The notes under the pieces are model-generated. The model did not search any database, was not told the origin of the DNA, and saw nothing but the letters and a program-made list of their open reading frames with translations. Positions 24,980 through 32,576 of a stretch of DNA of 64,000 nt are shown here, piece by piece (position 1 is the stretch's first letter; every line of letters starts with the position of its first letter). A program made the translations under genes and the position numbers. The stretch is from Pseudarthrobacter sp. SSS035 (GTDB lineage: Bacteria > Actinomycetota > Actinomycetes > Actinomycetales > Micrococcaceae). The stretch lies in assembly GCF_023273875.1 (NCBI RefSeq), contig NZ_CP096882.1, forward strand, positions 3,286,001 through 3,350,000, read 5' to 3'.

Positions 24980-25674
24980 ACAACGCACAGGGGACCGGCA
25001 TGCAGGGGACCGGGCCCATCCGCCCCGCAACGCCGGTCAGGGTGGTCATCGTGGACGACCACGCCATCTTCCGCTCGGGACTCAAAGCCGACCTCTCGGA
25101 GAGCATCCAGGTAGTGGGGGAAGCGGCAACGGTTGAGCAGGCCATCGCCGTGATCGCGCAGGAGCGTCCGGAAGTGGTGCTCCTGGACGTACACCTGCCG
25201 GGTGGCCTGGGCGGCGGCGGCCGGGAAGTCATCGCGGGTTCCGCGGCACTGCTGGCCACCACCAAGTTCCTGGCCCTGAGCGTCTCCGACGCCGCCGAGG
25301 ACGTGGTGTCAGTCATCCGCGCCGGTGCCCGGGGGTATGTCACCAAAACGATTTCCGGGGCCGAGATCACCGACGCCGTGTTCCGAGTCGCCGGCGGCGA
25401 CGCTGTGTTCTCGCCCCGGCTCGCGGGCTTCGTGCTGGACGCCTTCGGCACCGCTCCGGCCGATATTGCCGACGACGAGCTGGACAGGCTGTCTGCCCGC
25501 GAACTCGAAGTGATGCGGCTGATCGCGCGCGGCTACAGCTACAAGGAGGTGGCCAAGGAGCTGTTCATCAGCATCAAAACCGTGGAAACCCACGTGTCGG
25601 CGGTGCTGCGCAAGCTCCAGCTCTCCAGCCGGCACGAGCTGACCAAGTGGGCCGCCGAACGCCGCCTCCTCTAA
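24976..25674 (+). CDS. LuxR/NarL-family response regulator of the PspC locus
   Basis: A 232-residue regulator. The receiver domain has VVIVDDHAIFRSG, VVLLDVHLPGG (phospho-Asp) and YVTKTISG; the C-terminal HTH is LSARELEVMRLIARGYSYKEVA. It overlaps the kinase by four bases. An IS30 element begins six bases after its stop, so any native terminator has been displaced. Confidence 0.9.
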   Translation: MNNAQGTGMQGTGPIRPATPVRVVIVDDHAIFRSGLKADLSESIQVVGEAATVEQAIAVIAQERPEVVLLDVHLPGGLGGGGREVIAGSAALLATTKFLALSVSDAAEDVVSVIRAGARGYVTKTISGAEITDAVFRVAGGDAVFSPRLAGFVLDAFGTAPADIADDELDRLSARELEVMRLIARGYSYKEVAKELFISIKTVETHVSAVLRKLQLSSRHELTKWAAERRLL

Positions 25675-25680
25675 CCCAAA

Positions 25681-25738
25681 GATGCTCTATCACTTTTGGT
25701 CCCCATAAGGCTGGCAAAGTCAAGTAGTCGGAGCAACG
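25681..25738 (+). repeat. Left inverted repeat of the IS30 element
   Basis: 58 bases, complementary to 26956-27013 except for six central bases (AAGGCT here against TCGAGC in the complement of the right end). Confidence 0.9.
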
Positions 25739-25760
25739 CTCTGATTGATGGAGCGTTTTC

Positions 25761-26948
25761 ATGGCCAGATCATTTCCTCCGAATACCCGCACCGAGTTCG
25801 TTGACATGGTGTGTGGCGGGATGTCGATTGTCGCTGCCGCGCGGCGTGTCGGAGTCACGCATGGGGCTGGGAGGAACTGGTGGGCCCAGTCTGGCCACAT
25901 GATGACTGTGAACATGGGCGCTGTTGGGGGTCTTTCGGATCCGGCACCGACGGCGGACGGTCCGGGTGGCCGGGCGTTGAACTTGGCTGATCGGGGGATG
26001 ATCCAGATGGGTCGGCGGAAGGGACTCAGCTATGCCGACATTGGTGAGGCGATTGGTCGGGACAAGTCGGTGGTCTGGCGGGAGGTGAACCGGAACGCCA
26101 GCGCGGACGGGGTGTATTACGCCTCGGTCGCCCATACGAGGGCGCATCAGGCCAGGCGCCGGCCCAAGGCGTTGAAGCTGGTCGAGGACGAGGATCTGTG
26201 CCGGCTGATCGGCGTGTGGATGGATGACGGGTGGAGTCCGAAACTGATCTCGGCGATGTTGGCGTTTTACTTCGCCGGTGATCACACTATGCAGGTGAGC
26301 CACGAGACGATCTACCAGGCGCTGTATGTTCAATCCCGCGGAAGTCTGCGGGCAGATCTGGCCGAGAAGCTCAGCCTGAAGCGGAAGCAGCGCGTTCCCC
26401 ACGCCGCGGACCGGCACAAGAACAGCCCTTACAAGGAGGCGTTCAAGATCAGTGCGCGCCCGGCCGAGGTCCAGGACCGGGCAGTGCCGGGGCATTGGGA
26501 AGGTGACCTCATCATCGGCTGCGACGGGACCGCGATCGGAACACTCGTGGAACGCTCGACCAGGTTCACGATCCTCCTCCACCTCGCCGGGGACCACACC
26601 GCTGAGACTGTCGCCGCCGCGATGATCCGGGAGATGGGCCAGCTCCCGGATCACCTGCGACGGTCGATCACCTGGGACCGCGGCACGGAACTGGCCGAAT
26701 ACGCCCAAATCCAGACCGCACTCGAGACCACGCTCTACTTCTGCGACCCGCACTCACCCTGGCAGCGCGGGACCAACGAGAACACCAACCGGCTCCTGCG
26801 GTTCTGGTTCGAGAAAGGCTCTGACCTCTCCGTTCACACCCCGGAGGACCTCCGCCGGGTCGCCGCGAAACTCAACCGCCGGCCCCGGCCCACCCTTAAC
26901 CTCGAGACCCCAGCCAACCGGCTGAACCAGCTGCTACACGCGGCATAA
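25761..26948 (+). CDS. IS30-family transposase
   Basis: A 395-residue DDE transposase. The N-terminal helix-turn-helix regions (SIVAAARRVGVTHGAGRNWW and LSYADIGEAIGRDKSVVWRE) bind the ends. The catalytic core has GHWEGDLIIG (first Asp), ITWDRGTELA (second Asp) and NENTNRLLRFWFEKG (Glu), as in IS30. It looks full length with no frameshift, so the element may be active. The start at ATG 25761 is supported by the frame and an upstream GGAG. Confidence 0.93.
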   Translation: MARSFPPNTRTEFVDMVCGGMSIVAAARRVGVTHGAGRNWWAQSGHMMTVNMGAVGGLSDPAPTADGPGGRALNLADRGMIQMGRRKGLSYADIGEAIGRDKSVVWREVNRNASADGVYYASVAHTRAHQARRRPKALKLVEDEDLCRLIGVWMDDGWSPKLISAMLAFYFAGDHTMQVSHETIYQALYVQSRGSLRADLAEKLSLKRKQRVPHAADRHKNSPYKEAFKISARPAEVQDRAVPGHWEGDLIIGCDGTAIGTLVERSTRFTILLHLAGDHTAETVAAAMIREMGQLPDHLRRSITWDRGTELAEYAQIQTALETTLYFCDPHSPWQRGTNENTNRLLRFWFEKGSDLSVHTPEDLRRVAAKLNRRPRPTLNLETPANRLNQLLHAA

Positions 26949-26955
26949 ACCCCCG

Positions 26956-27013
26956 CGTTGCTCCGACTACTTGACTTTGCCGCTCGAATGGGGACCAAAA
27001 GTGATAGAGCATC
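26956..27013 (-). repeat. Right inverted repeat of the IS30 element
   Basis: 58 bases, complementary to the left end at 25681-25738 apart from the central six bases. Confidence 0.9.
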
Positions 27014-27031
27014 GGGTGTGAGAGGGCGTGC

Positions 27032-28249
27032 CTACTTGGCCTTGCCCAGGAAGTCCTGGAGCCGGGCGACGCCGGTGGCCAGGTCCTCGTCGCCCAGGGC
27101 GTACGAGAGCCGCAGGTAGCCGGAGGGTCCGAACGCCTCGCCCGGCACCACGGCTACTTCAACCTCATCCAGGATCAAAGCAGCCAGTTCGGCGGAGGTC
27201 GACGGCGTTGCGGTGCCTGCCGCCGTCGGGAATTCCTTCCCCAGCAGCGCACGGACGTCCGCGTAGACGTAGAACGCACCCTTCGGCGTCGGGCATTCAA
27301 CACCGTCGATCGCGTTCAGGCCGGCAACGATCGCCTTGCGGCGGCGGTCAAAGGCCACCTTCATTTCGTCGACGGCGGTCAGCGGTCCGGAGACGGCGGC
27401 GAGGGCCGCAATCTGCATGATGTTCGAAACGTTGGAGGTGGCGTGTGACTGCAGGTTGGTGGCAGCCTTAATGACGTCGGCCGGGCCGATCATCCAGCCG
27501 ACCCGCCAGCCGGTCATCGCATAGGTCTTGGCGACGCCGTTGAGGATGACCACTTTGTCGCCGAGTTCCGGGGCTGCCGTGGCGATGGAGGTGAACGGGA
27601 CGCCGTCGTACGTCAGGTGCTCGTAGATCTCGTCGGTGACCACCCAGAGCCCCTTGGCGGCGGCCCACCTGCCGATCTCGGCCACCTGCTCCGGGCTGTA
27701 CACGGAGCCTGTGGGGTTGGACGGCGAGACAAACAGCAGGATCTTGCTCTTGTCCGTCACAGCGGCCTCAAGCTGCTCAACGGTGACCAGGTAGTCCTGC
27801 TCAGGTCCGGCGAACACCTCAACAGGGACACCGCCGGCGAGCCTGATGGCCTCCGGGTAGGTGGTCCAGAACGGCGTGGGAACAATCACTTCGTCGCCCG
27901 GATCCACCAGCGTGGCGAAGGTGTTGTACACGGCTTGCTTGCCGCCGTTCGTCACCAGGACCTGGGACGGATCCACGGCGTAGCCGGAGTCGCGCAGGGT
28001 CTTCTCGGCGATGGCCTTCTTGAGCTCCGGCAGGCCGGCGGCGGGGGAGTAGCGGTGGTACTTGGGCTGGCCGGCGGCCTCAATGGATGCCTTGACAATG
28101 TAGTCCGGAGTGGGGAAATCCGGTTCCCCTGCCCCGAAGCCAATAACCGGCCGGCCAGCTGCCTTCAGCGCCTTGGCCTTGGCATCAACAGCCAGGGTTG
28201 CGGATTCGGCAATTGCGGAAATGCGCTTGGAAACGCGGGCGGCAGACAT
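27032..28249 (-). CDS. aspC: Aspartate aminotransferase (class I PLP aminotransferase)
   Basis: A 405-residue aminotransferase of the Iγ/Ib type. SPSNPTGSVYSPEQ, the PLP lysine in NGVAKTYAMTGWRVGW, and YLRLSYALGDEDL (substrate-carboxylate Arg) are present. It most likely interconverts aspartate and oxaloacetate with glutamate/2-oxoglutarate. IS30 lies 18 bases beyond its stop. ATG 28249 is the conserved start, with a weak ribosome site. Confidence 0.9.
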   Translation of the reverse strand: MSAARVSKRISAIAESATLAVDAKAKALKAAGRPVIGFGAGEPDFPTPDYIVKASIEAAGQPKYHRYSPAAGLPELKKAIAEKTLRDSGYAVDPSQVLVTNGGKQAVYNTFATLVDPGDEVIVPTPFWTTYPEAIRLAGGVPVEVFAGPEQDYLVTVEQLEAAVTDKSKILLFVSPSNPTGSVYSPEQVAEIGRWAAAKGLWVVTDEIYEHLTYDGVPFTSIATAAPELGDKVVILNGVAKTYAMTGWRVGWMIGPADVIKAATNLQSHATSNVSNIMQIAALAAVSGPLTAVDEMKVAFDRRRKAIVAGLNAIDGVECPTPKGAFYVYADVRALLGKEFPTAAGTATPSTSAELAALILDEVEVAVVPGEAFGPSGYLRLSYALGDEDLATGVARLQDFLGKAK

Positions 28250-28286
28250 GGCAGGGTCCGTTCTTCGCTTGTAGCCAGGAGGCTGA

Positions 28287-28435
28287 ATGGTGGAATTCGA
28301 CGTGATCTACTCTATGCTGTTCAGCGGATCGTTCGGGCTGCCGGCGTGGATGTGACTGCAGGTCAACTCACCCACGAGGGCGGATTGGACGGTCCGGAAT
28401 GGGGCTGGTTCGACGTAGACGAAGTTGTTGCGTAG
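28287..28435 (+). other. Two overlapping short frames between aspC and tRNA-Trp (uncertain)
   Basis: ATG 28287 to TGA 28355 (22 residues) follows a perfect AGGAGG at 28277-28282. A second frame, GTG 28352 to TAG 28435 (27 residues), overlaps it by GTGA. The second frame is also open upstream and looks protein-like (RDLLYAVQRIVRAAG before the GTG; ending GPEWGWFDVDEVVA). They could be tiny coupled proteins, a frameshifted remnant, or chance. Confidence 0.25.
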
Positions 28436-28438
28436 ACT
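28409..28438 (+). promoter_or_regulatory. Probable promoter of tRNA-Trp / secE
   Basis: TTCGAC, 18-base spacer, TAGACT (about 28433-28438), upstream of the tRNA gene. Approximate match to sigma-70 consensus. Confidence 0.4.
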
Positions 28439-28523
28439 GGTTCTCCGGTGTTGAAAACACGGATGATGACGTGCGCCCCAGTGCAAACTGCGGAAGTTTG
28501 TCAGGATGCTGTTTTCGATCCAT

Positions 28524-28596
28524 AGGGTAGTGGCGCAATTGGTAGCGCAGCGGTCTCCAAAACCGCAGGTTGCAGGTTCGAGTCCTGTCTGCCCTG
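28524..28596 (+). tRNA. tRNA-Trp (anticodon CCA)
   Basis: A 73-base cloverleaf. The acceptor AGGGTAG pairs with CTGCCCT, the anticodon stem-loop GCGGTCTCCAAAACCGC has CCA in the loop, and the T-arm contains GGTTCGAGTCC. CCA is not encoded. It lies just upstream of secE, as in many actinobacteria, and is probably co-transcribed with it. Confidence 0.96.
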
Positions 28597-28692
28597 CGCA
28601 AGCTGTTCCGGCGGAATGCCGGAGCAAGCGCAGCAACCATGGTTCTGATCAGAACCGGGTAATCCAACATTGCAAAGATGAGCGAGGACCAG

Positions 28693-28962
28693 GTGACCGA
28701 AACAGCTGCCAGCAGCTCCAAGGGCCGCCCAGCTAAGAAGGACGCCAAGGCTAACTTCTTCGCTCGTATTGCACTCTTCATTCGCCAGGTCATCGGCGAA
28801 CTGAAGAAGGTTGTTGCACCAACCCGCAAGGAACTGATCAATTACACGCTCGTGGTGCTGGTGTTCGTGGCCATCATGATGGTGATCGTCAGCCTGCTGG
28901 ACATCGGTTTTGGAACCGCTGTCAGCTGGGTCTTCGGCGGGATCGCTCCCGGGGACCGCTAG
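28693..28962 (+). CDS. secE: Preprotein translocase subunit SecE
   Basis: An 89-residue single-helix SecE. The basic amphipathic stretch RIALFIRQVIGELKKVVAPTR precedes one membrane helix (YTLVVLVFVAIMMVIVSLL). SecE clamps SecY in the Sec translocon. I chose GTG 28693 because GCGAGGA lies 4-5 bases upstream. ATG 28678 (94 residues) is in frame but has no ribosome site. nusG follows, the usual secE-nusG pair. Confidence 0.9.
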   Translation: MTETAASSSKGRPAKKDAKANFFARIALFIRQVIGELKKVVAPTRKELINYTLVVLVFVAIMMVIVSLLDIGFGTAVSWVFGGIAPGDR

Positions 28963-29078
28963 GGCGAATCGTCCGCAGGCCGCGTGGCCTTGTCCGGGTA
29001 AACCGGAAGAATCCACGCGGTGTGCGGAATTGAGCCATTTAAATAGGCATGTTAGGCAATGAGGAAGCAGGAGACCAA

Positions 29079-29930
29079 GTGTCTGAGCAGGAGCTCGAGG
29101 TAACCGAGACTGAGCTGGAAGAGTCCACGGACAACACGGCGGCCCCCACGGCTGAAGCCGGTGAAGAGTCCGAGGTTGAGTCCGCTGCGCCCGAATCCGC
29201 CGACGCCGATTCCGCCGACGATTCCGACGATTCAGAGGATGACGCCGTAGAAGGCGAACCTGCTGAAGGCGACGCGGAGGGCGACGACGCTGATGCAGAC
29301 GCCCTGGCAGCCGCGGCCGCCAAGGCCGAGGTTGACCCCGCCGACGAATTCAAAGCCAAGCTGCGCCGCCAGGAGGGTGACTGGTACGTCATCCACTCCT
29401 ACGCCGGCTACGAAAACCGCGTCAAGGCCAACCTTGAGACCCGCATCCAGACCCTGGACATGGAAGATTACATCTTCGAAATCCAGGTGCCCATGGAAGA
29501 GGTCGTTGAGATCAAGAACGCTCAGCGCAAGGTCATCAACCGCGTCCGGATCCCCGGCTACGTCCTGGTCCGCATGGACCTGACGGATGCCTCCTGGGGC
29601 GCCGTCCGCCACACTCCCGGTGTTACCGGCTTCGTGGGCAACGCCCACAACCCGGTGCCGCTGCGCCTCGACGAAGTCTTCTCCATGCTCGCGCCGGTCT
29701 TCGAAGAAGAGCAGGCCGAAAAGGGCAAGCCCGTCAAGCATGCTGCCGCCCAGATTGACGTCGACTTCGAGGTCGGCGAATCGGTCATCGTCAAGGAAGG
29801 TCCGTTTGAGACCCTCCCCGCCACGATCTCCGAGATCAAGGTTGAATCCCAGACCCTCGTGGTGCTGGTATCGATCTTCGAACGCGAAACCCCGGTCACG
29901 CTGGCATTCAACCAGGTCAGCAAGATCTAG
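29079..29930 (+). CDS. nusG: Transcription termination/antitermination factor NusG
   Basis: A 283-residue NusG. The NGN domain begins near residue 103 (WYVIHSYAGYENRVKANLE) and includes VPMEEVVEIKNAQRK; the C-terminal KOW domain is at about 225-283 (GESVIVKEGPFETLPATISE). The first ~90 residues are an acidic Glu/Asp/Ala extension, common in actinobacterial NusG. GTG 29079 is preferred for the upstream GCAGGAGA; ATG 29049 is in frame. NusG couples RNA polymerase to Rho and the ribosome. Confidence 0.93.
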   Translation: MSEQELEVTETELEESTDNTAAPTAEAGEESEVESAAPESADADSADDSDDSEDDAVEGEPAEGDAEGDDADADALAAAAAKAEVDPADEFKAKLRRQEGDWYVIHSYAGYENRVKANLETRIQTLDMEDYIFEIQVPMEEVVEIKNAQRKVINRVRIPGYVLVRMDLTDASWGAVRHTPGVTGFVGNAHNPVPLRLDEVFSMLAPVFEEEQAEKGKPVKHAAAQIDVDFEVGESVIVKEGPFETLPATISEIKVESQTLVVLVSIFERETPVTLAFNQVSKI

Positions 29931-30060
29931 TTACCCGCACAGAATTCGTTCCGGACTGCCCGCTTAGCAGCCCCGGAACGGCCGGTCGCCTCGCCATGGC
30001 GGCCAAAAACCTGAGGCACGCTCCTGTGTCCCAGGAAGATATTGAGAGAAGGACCTTACA

Positions 30061-30492
30061 TTGGCTCCCAAGAAGAAGGTCACCGGCCTCATCAAGCTGC
30101 AGATCCAGGCAGGCGCCGCTAACCCGGCCCCGCCGATCGGTCCTGCGCTTGGCCAGCACGGTGTCAACATCATGGAATTCTGCAAGGCGTACAACGCTGC
30201 CACAGAATCCCAGCGCGGAAACGTTATCCCCGTGGAAATCACGGTCTACGAAGACCGTTCCTTCACGTTCATCACCAAGACCCCGCCGGCTGCAGAGCTC
30301 ATCAAGAAGGCTGCAGGCGTTGCCAAGGGTTCACCCACCCCGCACACCGTCAAGGTTGCCAAGCTGACTCAGGCCCAGGTCAACGAGATCGCCACCACCA
30401 AGATGGAAGATCTCAACGCCACCAGCCTCGAAGGCGCAGCGAAGATCATCGCCGGTACCGCCCGCTCCATGGGTATCACCGTAGAAGGCTAA
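30061..30492 (+). CDS. rplK: 50S ribosomal protein L11
   Basis: A 143-residue L11. [24 protein letters not shown] and the C-terminal rRNA-binding domain ([25 protein letters not shown]) are complete. L11 binds the GTPase-associated centre of 23S rRNA. The start is TTG 30061, with GAGAAGGA upstream. It pairs with rplA. Confidence 0.97.
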
Positions 30493-30635
30493 TAGCCTTC
30501 ACCGTCGGGAAACCGGCACCACTGCCGGACGACCGGCACAAAACCGTAATGCCGCAGGGTCCTTCCTGGATCCTCGGCTGTGGCAGGGCCCAGCGCGGTC
30601 CGCAGACCACAACTGCACAAGGAGAAATAAGCAGC

Positions 30636-31343
30636 ATGGCAAAGCGCAGCAAAGCATATGAGGCAGCAGCCGCCAAGATCGACGCGGAGAACTTCTACGC
30701 GCCGTTCGAGGCAGTAACGCTCGCCAAGGACACCAACCCGTCCAAGTTCGACGCCACCGTTGAGGTTGCCTTCCGCCTGGGCGTTGACCCTCGCAAGGCT
30801 GACCAGATGGTCCGCGGCACCGTTATCCTGCCCCACGGCACCGGTAAGGTCTCCCGCGTCCTGGTCTTCGCAACGGGCGACAAGGCTGAGGCAGCAATCG
30901 CTGCCGGGGCCGACTTCGTTGGTTCCGATGACCTGATCGAAAAGATCGCAGCCGGCTGGACCGACTTCGATGCAGCCGTCGCCACCCCTGACCTCATGGG
31001 CAAGGTTGGCCGTCTTGGTAAGGTCCTGGGTCCCCGTAACCTGATGCCGAACCCGAAGACGGGCACCGTGACCGCAGACGTGGCCAAGGCTGTCAACGAC
31101 ATCAAGGGCGGCAAGATCGACTTCCGCGTCGACAAGCACTCGAACCTGCACTTCATCATCGGCAAGGTTTCCTTCGACGCCATCAAGCTGGCCGAGAACT
31201 ACGCAGCAGCACTGGAAGAGGTGCTTCGTTTGAAGCCGTCCGCTTCCAAGGGCCGCTACATCCAGAAGGCCACCGTGGCCACCACGTTCGGTCCCGGCAT
31301 CTCCGTCGACCCCAACGTCACGAAGGTCCTGACCGAGGTCTAG
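30636..31343 (+). CDS. rplA: 50S ribosomal protein L1
   Basis: A 235-residue L1 with the signature KVGRLGKVLGPRNLMPNPKTG. It binds 23S rRNA at the L1 stalk and classically represses its own operon. ATG 30636 has AAGGAG upstream; the frame is open to 30549 without conserved sequence. Confidence 0.97.
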   Translation: MAKRSKAYEAAAAKIDAENFYAPFEAVTLAKDTNPSKFDATVEVAFRLGVDPRKADQMVRGTVILPHGTGKVSRVLVFATGDKAEAAIAAGADFVGSDDLIEKIAAGWTDFDAAVATPDLMGKVGRLGKVLGPRNLMPNPKTGTVTADVAKAVNDIKGGKIDFRVDKHSNLHFIIGKVSFDAIKLAENYAAALEEVLRLKPSASKGRYIQKATVATTFGPGISVDPNVTKVLTEV

Positions 31344-31382
31344 TCCTCAACAGCACTTCGGCCGGGTTATTCCGGCACACCT

Positions 31383-31416
31383 AAGGACCGTCCGGCACTG
31401 CGCCGGACGGTCCTTT
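31383..31416 (+). terminator. Terminator of secE-nusG-rplKA
   Basis: GGACCGTCCGGC pairs perfectly with GCCGGACGGTCC around a five-base loop, followed by TTTGGTTT. Confidence 0.85.
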
Positions 31417-31446
31417 GGTTTAACCCCACTAAACCGTGCGGATGGT

Positions 31447-31452
31447 TAGGAT
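31447..31452 (+). promoter_or_regulatory. -10 element of the tandem GNAT genes
   Basis: TAGGAT followed by five bases and ATG 31458, close to the leaderless pattern. The AGGATGG could alternatively act as a ribosome site. Confidence 0.35.
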
Positions 31453-31457
31453 GGGGC

Positions 31458-32576
31458 ATGACCGGCCAGCAGCTGAAGATCACCGCAGTCGCTATTCCTG
31501 CAACGCTCGACGCCGGGACGGACCAAAGTGCCGCCGGCACCGGCGGCGTGATGGACTTCCACGTGTGCCACGCCCTGCGCGAAAAGCATGAGCTGGAGAA
31601 ATGGGGCGACCTGGACCGCTGCCCCACGGCCATGGAAAGCCTGGAATACTGGCGCGGCAATGAGTATGAGGAACGCCGGCTCTTCATAGCACGGCTGGGC
31701 CAGGAAACCGTGGGAACCTGCTCCGTCACCCTGCCCCTGCGTGAGAACACCTACACGGCAGGGATCATGGTGGACGTGGCGGCAGCCTTCCGGCGCCAGG
31801 GTTGGGGCCGCCGGCTGCTGGAGCACGCCGAGGCTGTGGCCGCGGAAAGCGGCCGCACTTCCTTGGATGCCTACTGTGAGCTGCCCGCCGGGCCGGTGGA
31901 GAACGCGGCCAGGCTGATCCCGGCCAAATCGGGGGCGGGCGGGCTCCCCGCCGATGATCCCGCCGTGGCCTTTGCGGCCGGTGCAGGCTACGAACTCGAG
32001 CAGGTGGAGAGGGCCAGCCGGCTCACGCTGCCGGTCCCGGCGAATCAACTCGACACACTGGAGATGGAGGCGTCCGTACGGGCAGCCGGCTACGTCCTGG
32101 TGGGCTGGTCTGATACCTGTCCTGACGAACTCGTGACTGAATATGCAGTCCTCAAGAACCGAATGAGCACGGATGTCCCCATTGCCGGGATGGACTGGGA
32201 AGCCGAGGACTGGGACCCTGCCAGGGTCCGGCAGGAGGAGCAGTCGAACAGCCGCAGCGGCCTGCAGAGCCAGGTCGCAGCGGCGCTGCACAGGCCTACC
32301 GGCAAGCTCGTGGCCTACACGGTCCTGAACTGGCGGCCGGGCATTCCTGCCAGCATTGCCCAGCAGGACACCCTGGTTTCTTCCGGGCACCGCGGGAAGA
32401 GGCTGGGATTGCTGATCAAGGCGGCGAACCTCCGAGCCGCCCAGCATCGGTGGCCCGCGGCGCGATCGGTGCTGACATGGAACGCCGCGGAAAACCGGCA
32501 TATGCTGGCGATAAATAATTTGCTTGGATTCAAACCTGCTGGTTATGAGGGCGAATGGCAGAAACGGCTGGGATGA
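31458..32576 (+). CDS. Dual-GNAT acetyltransferase, first of a tandem pair
   Basis: A 372-residue protein with an N-terminal GNAT domain (VDVAAAFRRQGWGRRLLEHAE, about residues 98-118) and a second, degenerate GNAT-like half (DTLVSSGHRGKRLGLLIKAANL, then WNAAENRHMLAINNLLGF). The C-terminal ending is shared with the next protein, so the two are tandem paralogues. It lies between the rplKA terminator and the rplJL leader, as a separate unit. The substrate is unknown. Confidence 0.82.
   Translation: MTGQQLKITAVAIPATLDAGTDQSAAGTGGVMDFHVCHALREKHELEKWGDLDRCPTAMESLEYWRGNEYEERRLFIARLGQETVGTCSVTLPLRENTYTAGIMVDVAAAFRRQGWGRRLLEHAEAVAAESGRTSLDAYCELPAGPVENAARLIPAKSGAGGLPADDPAVAFAAGAGYELEQVERASRLTLPVPANQLDTLEMEASVRAAGYVLVGWSDTCPDELVTEYAVLKNRMSTDVPIAGMDWEAEDWDPARVRQEEQSNSRSGLQSQVAAALHRPTGKLVAYTVLNWRPGIPASIAQQDTLVSSGHRGKRLGLLIKAANLRAAQHRWPAARSVLTWNAAENRHMLAINNLLGFKPAGYEGEWQKRLG

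Larger units (their letters stand above)
25681..27013. mobile_element. IS30-family insertion sequence, intact
   Basis: A 1333-base element bounded by 58-base inverted repeats (25681-25738 and 26956-27013). The outer 26 and inner 26 bases of the repeats match exactly and are separated by six mismatched bases. The outer end reads GATGCTCTATCACTTTTGG. One transposase gene fills the inside. No target duplication is visible (AAA on the left, GGG on the right). It sits in the short gap between a response-regulator gene and the aminotransferase gene and breaks neither. Confidence 0.92.
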
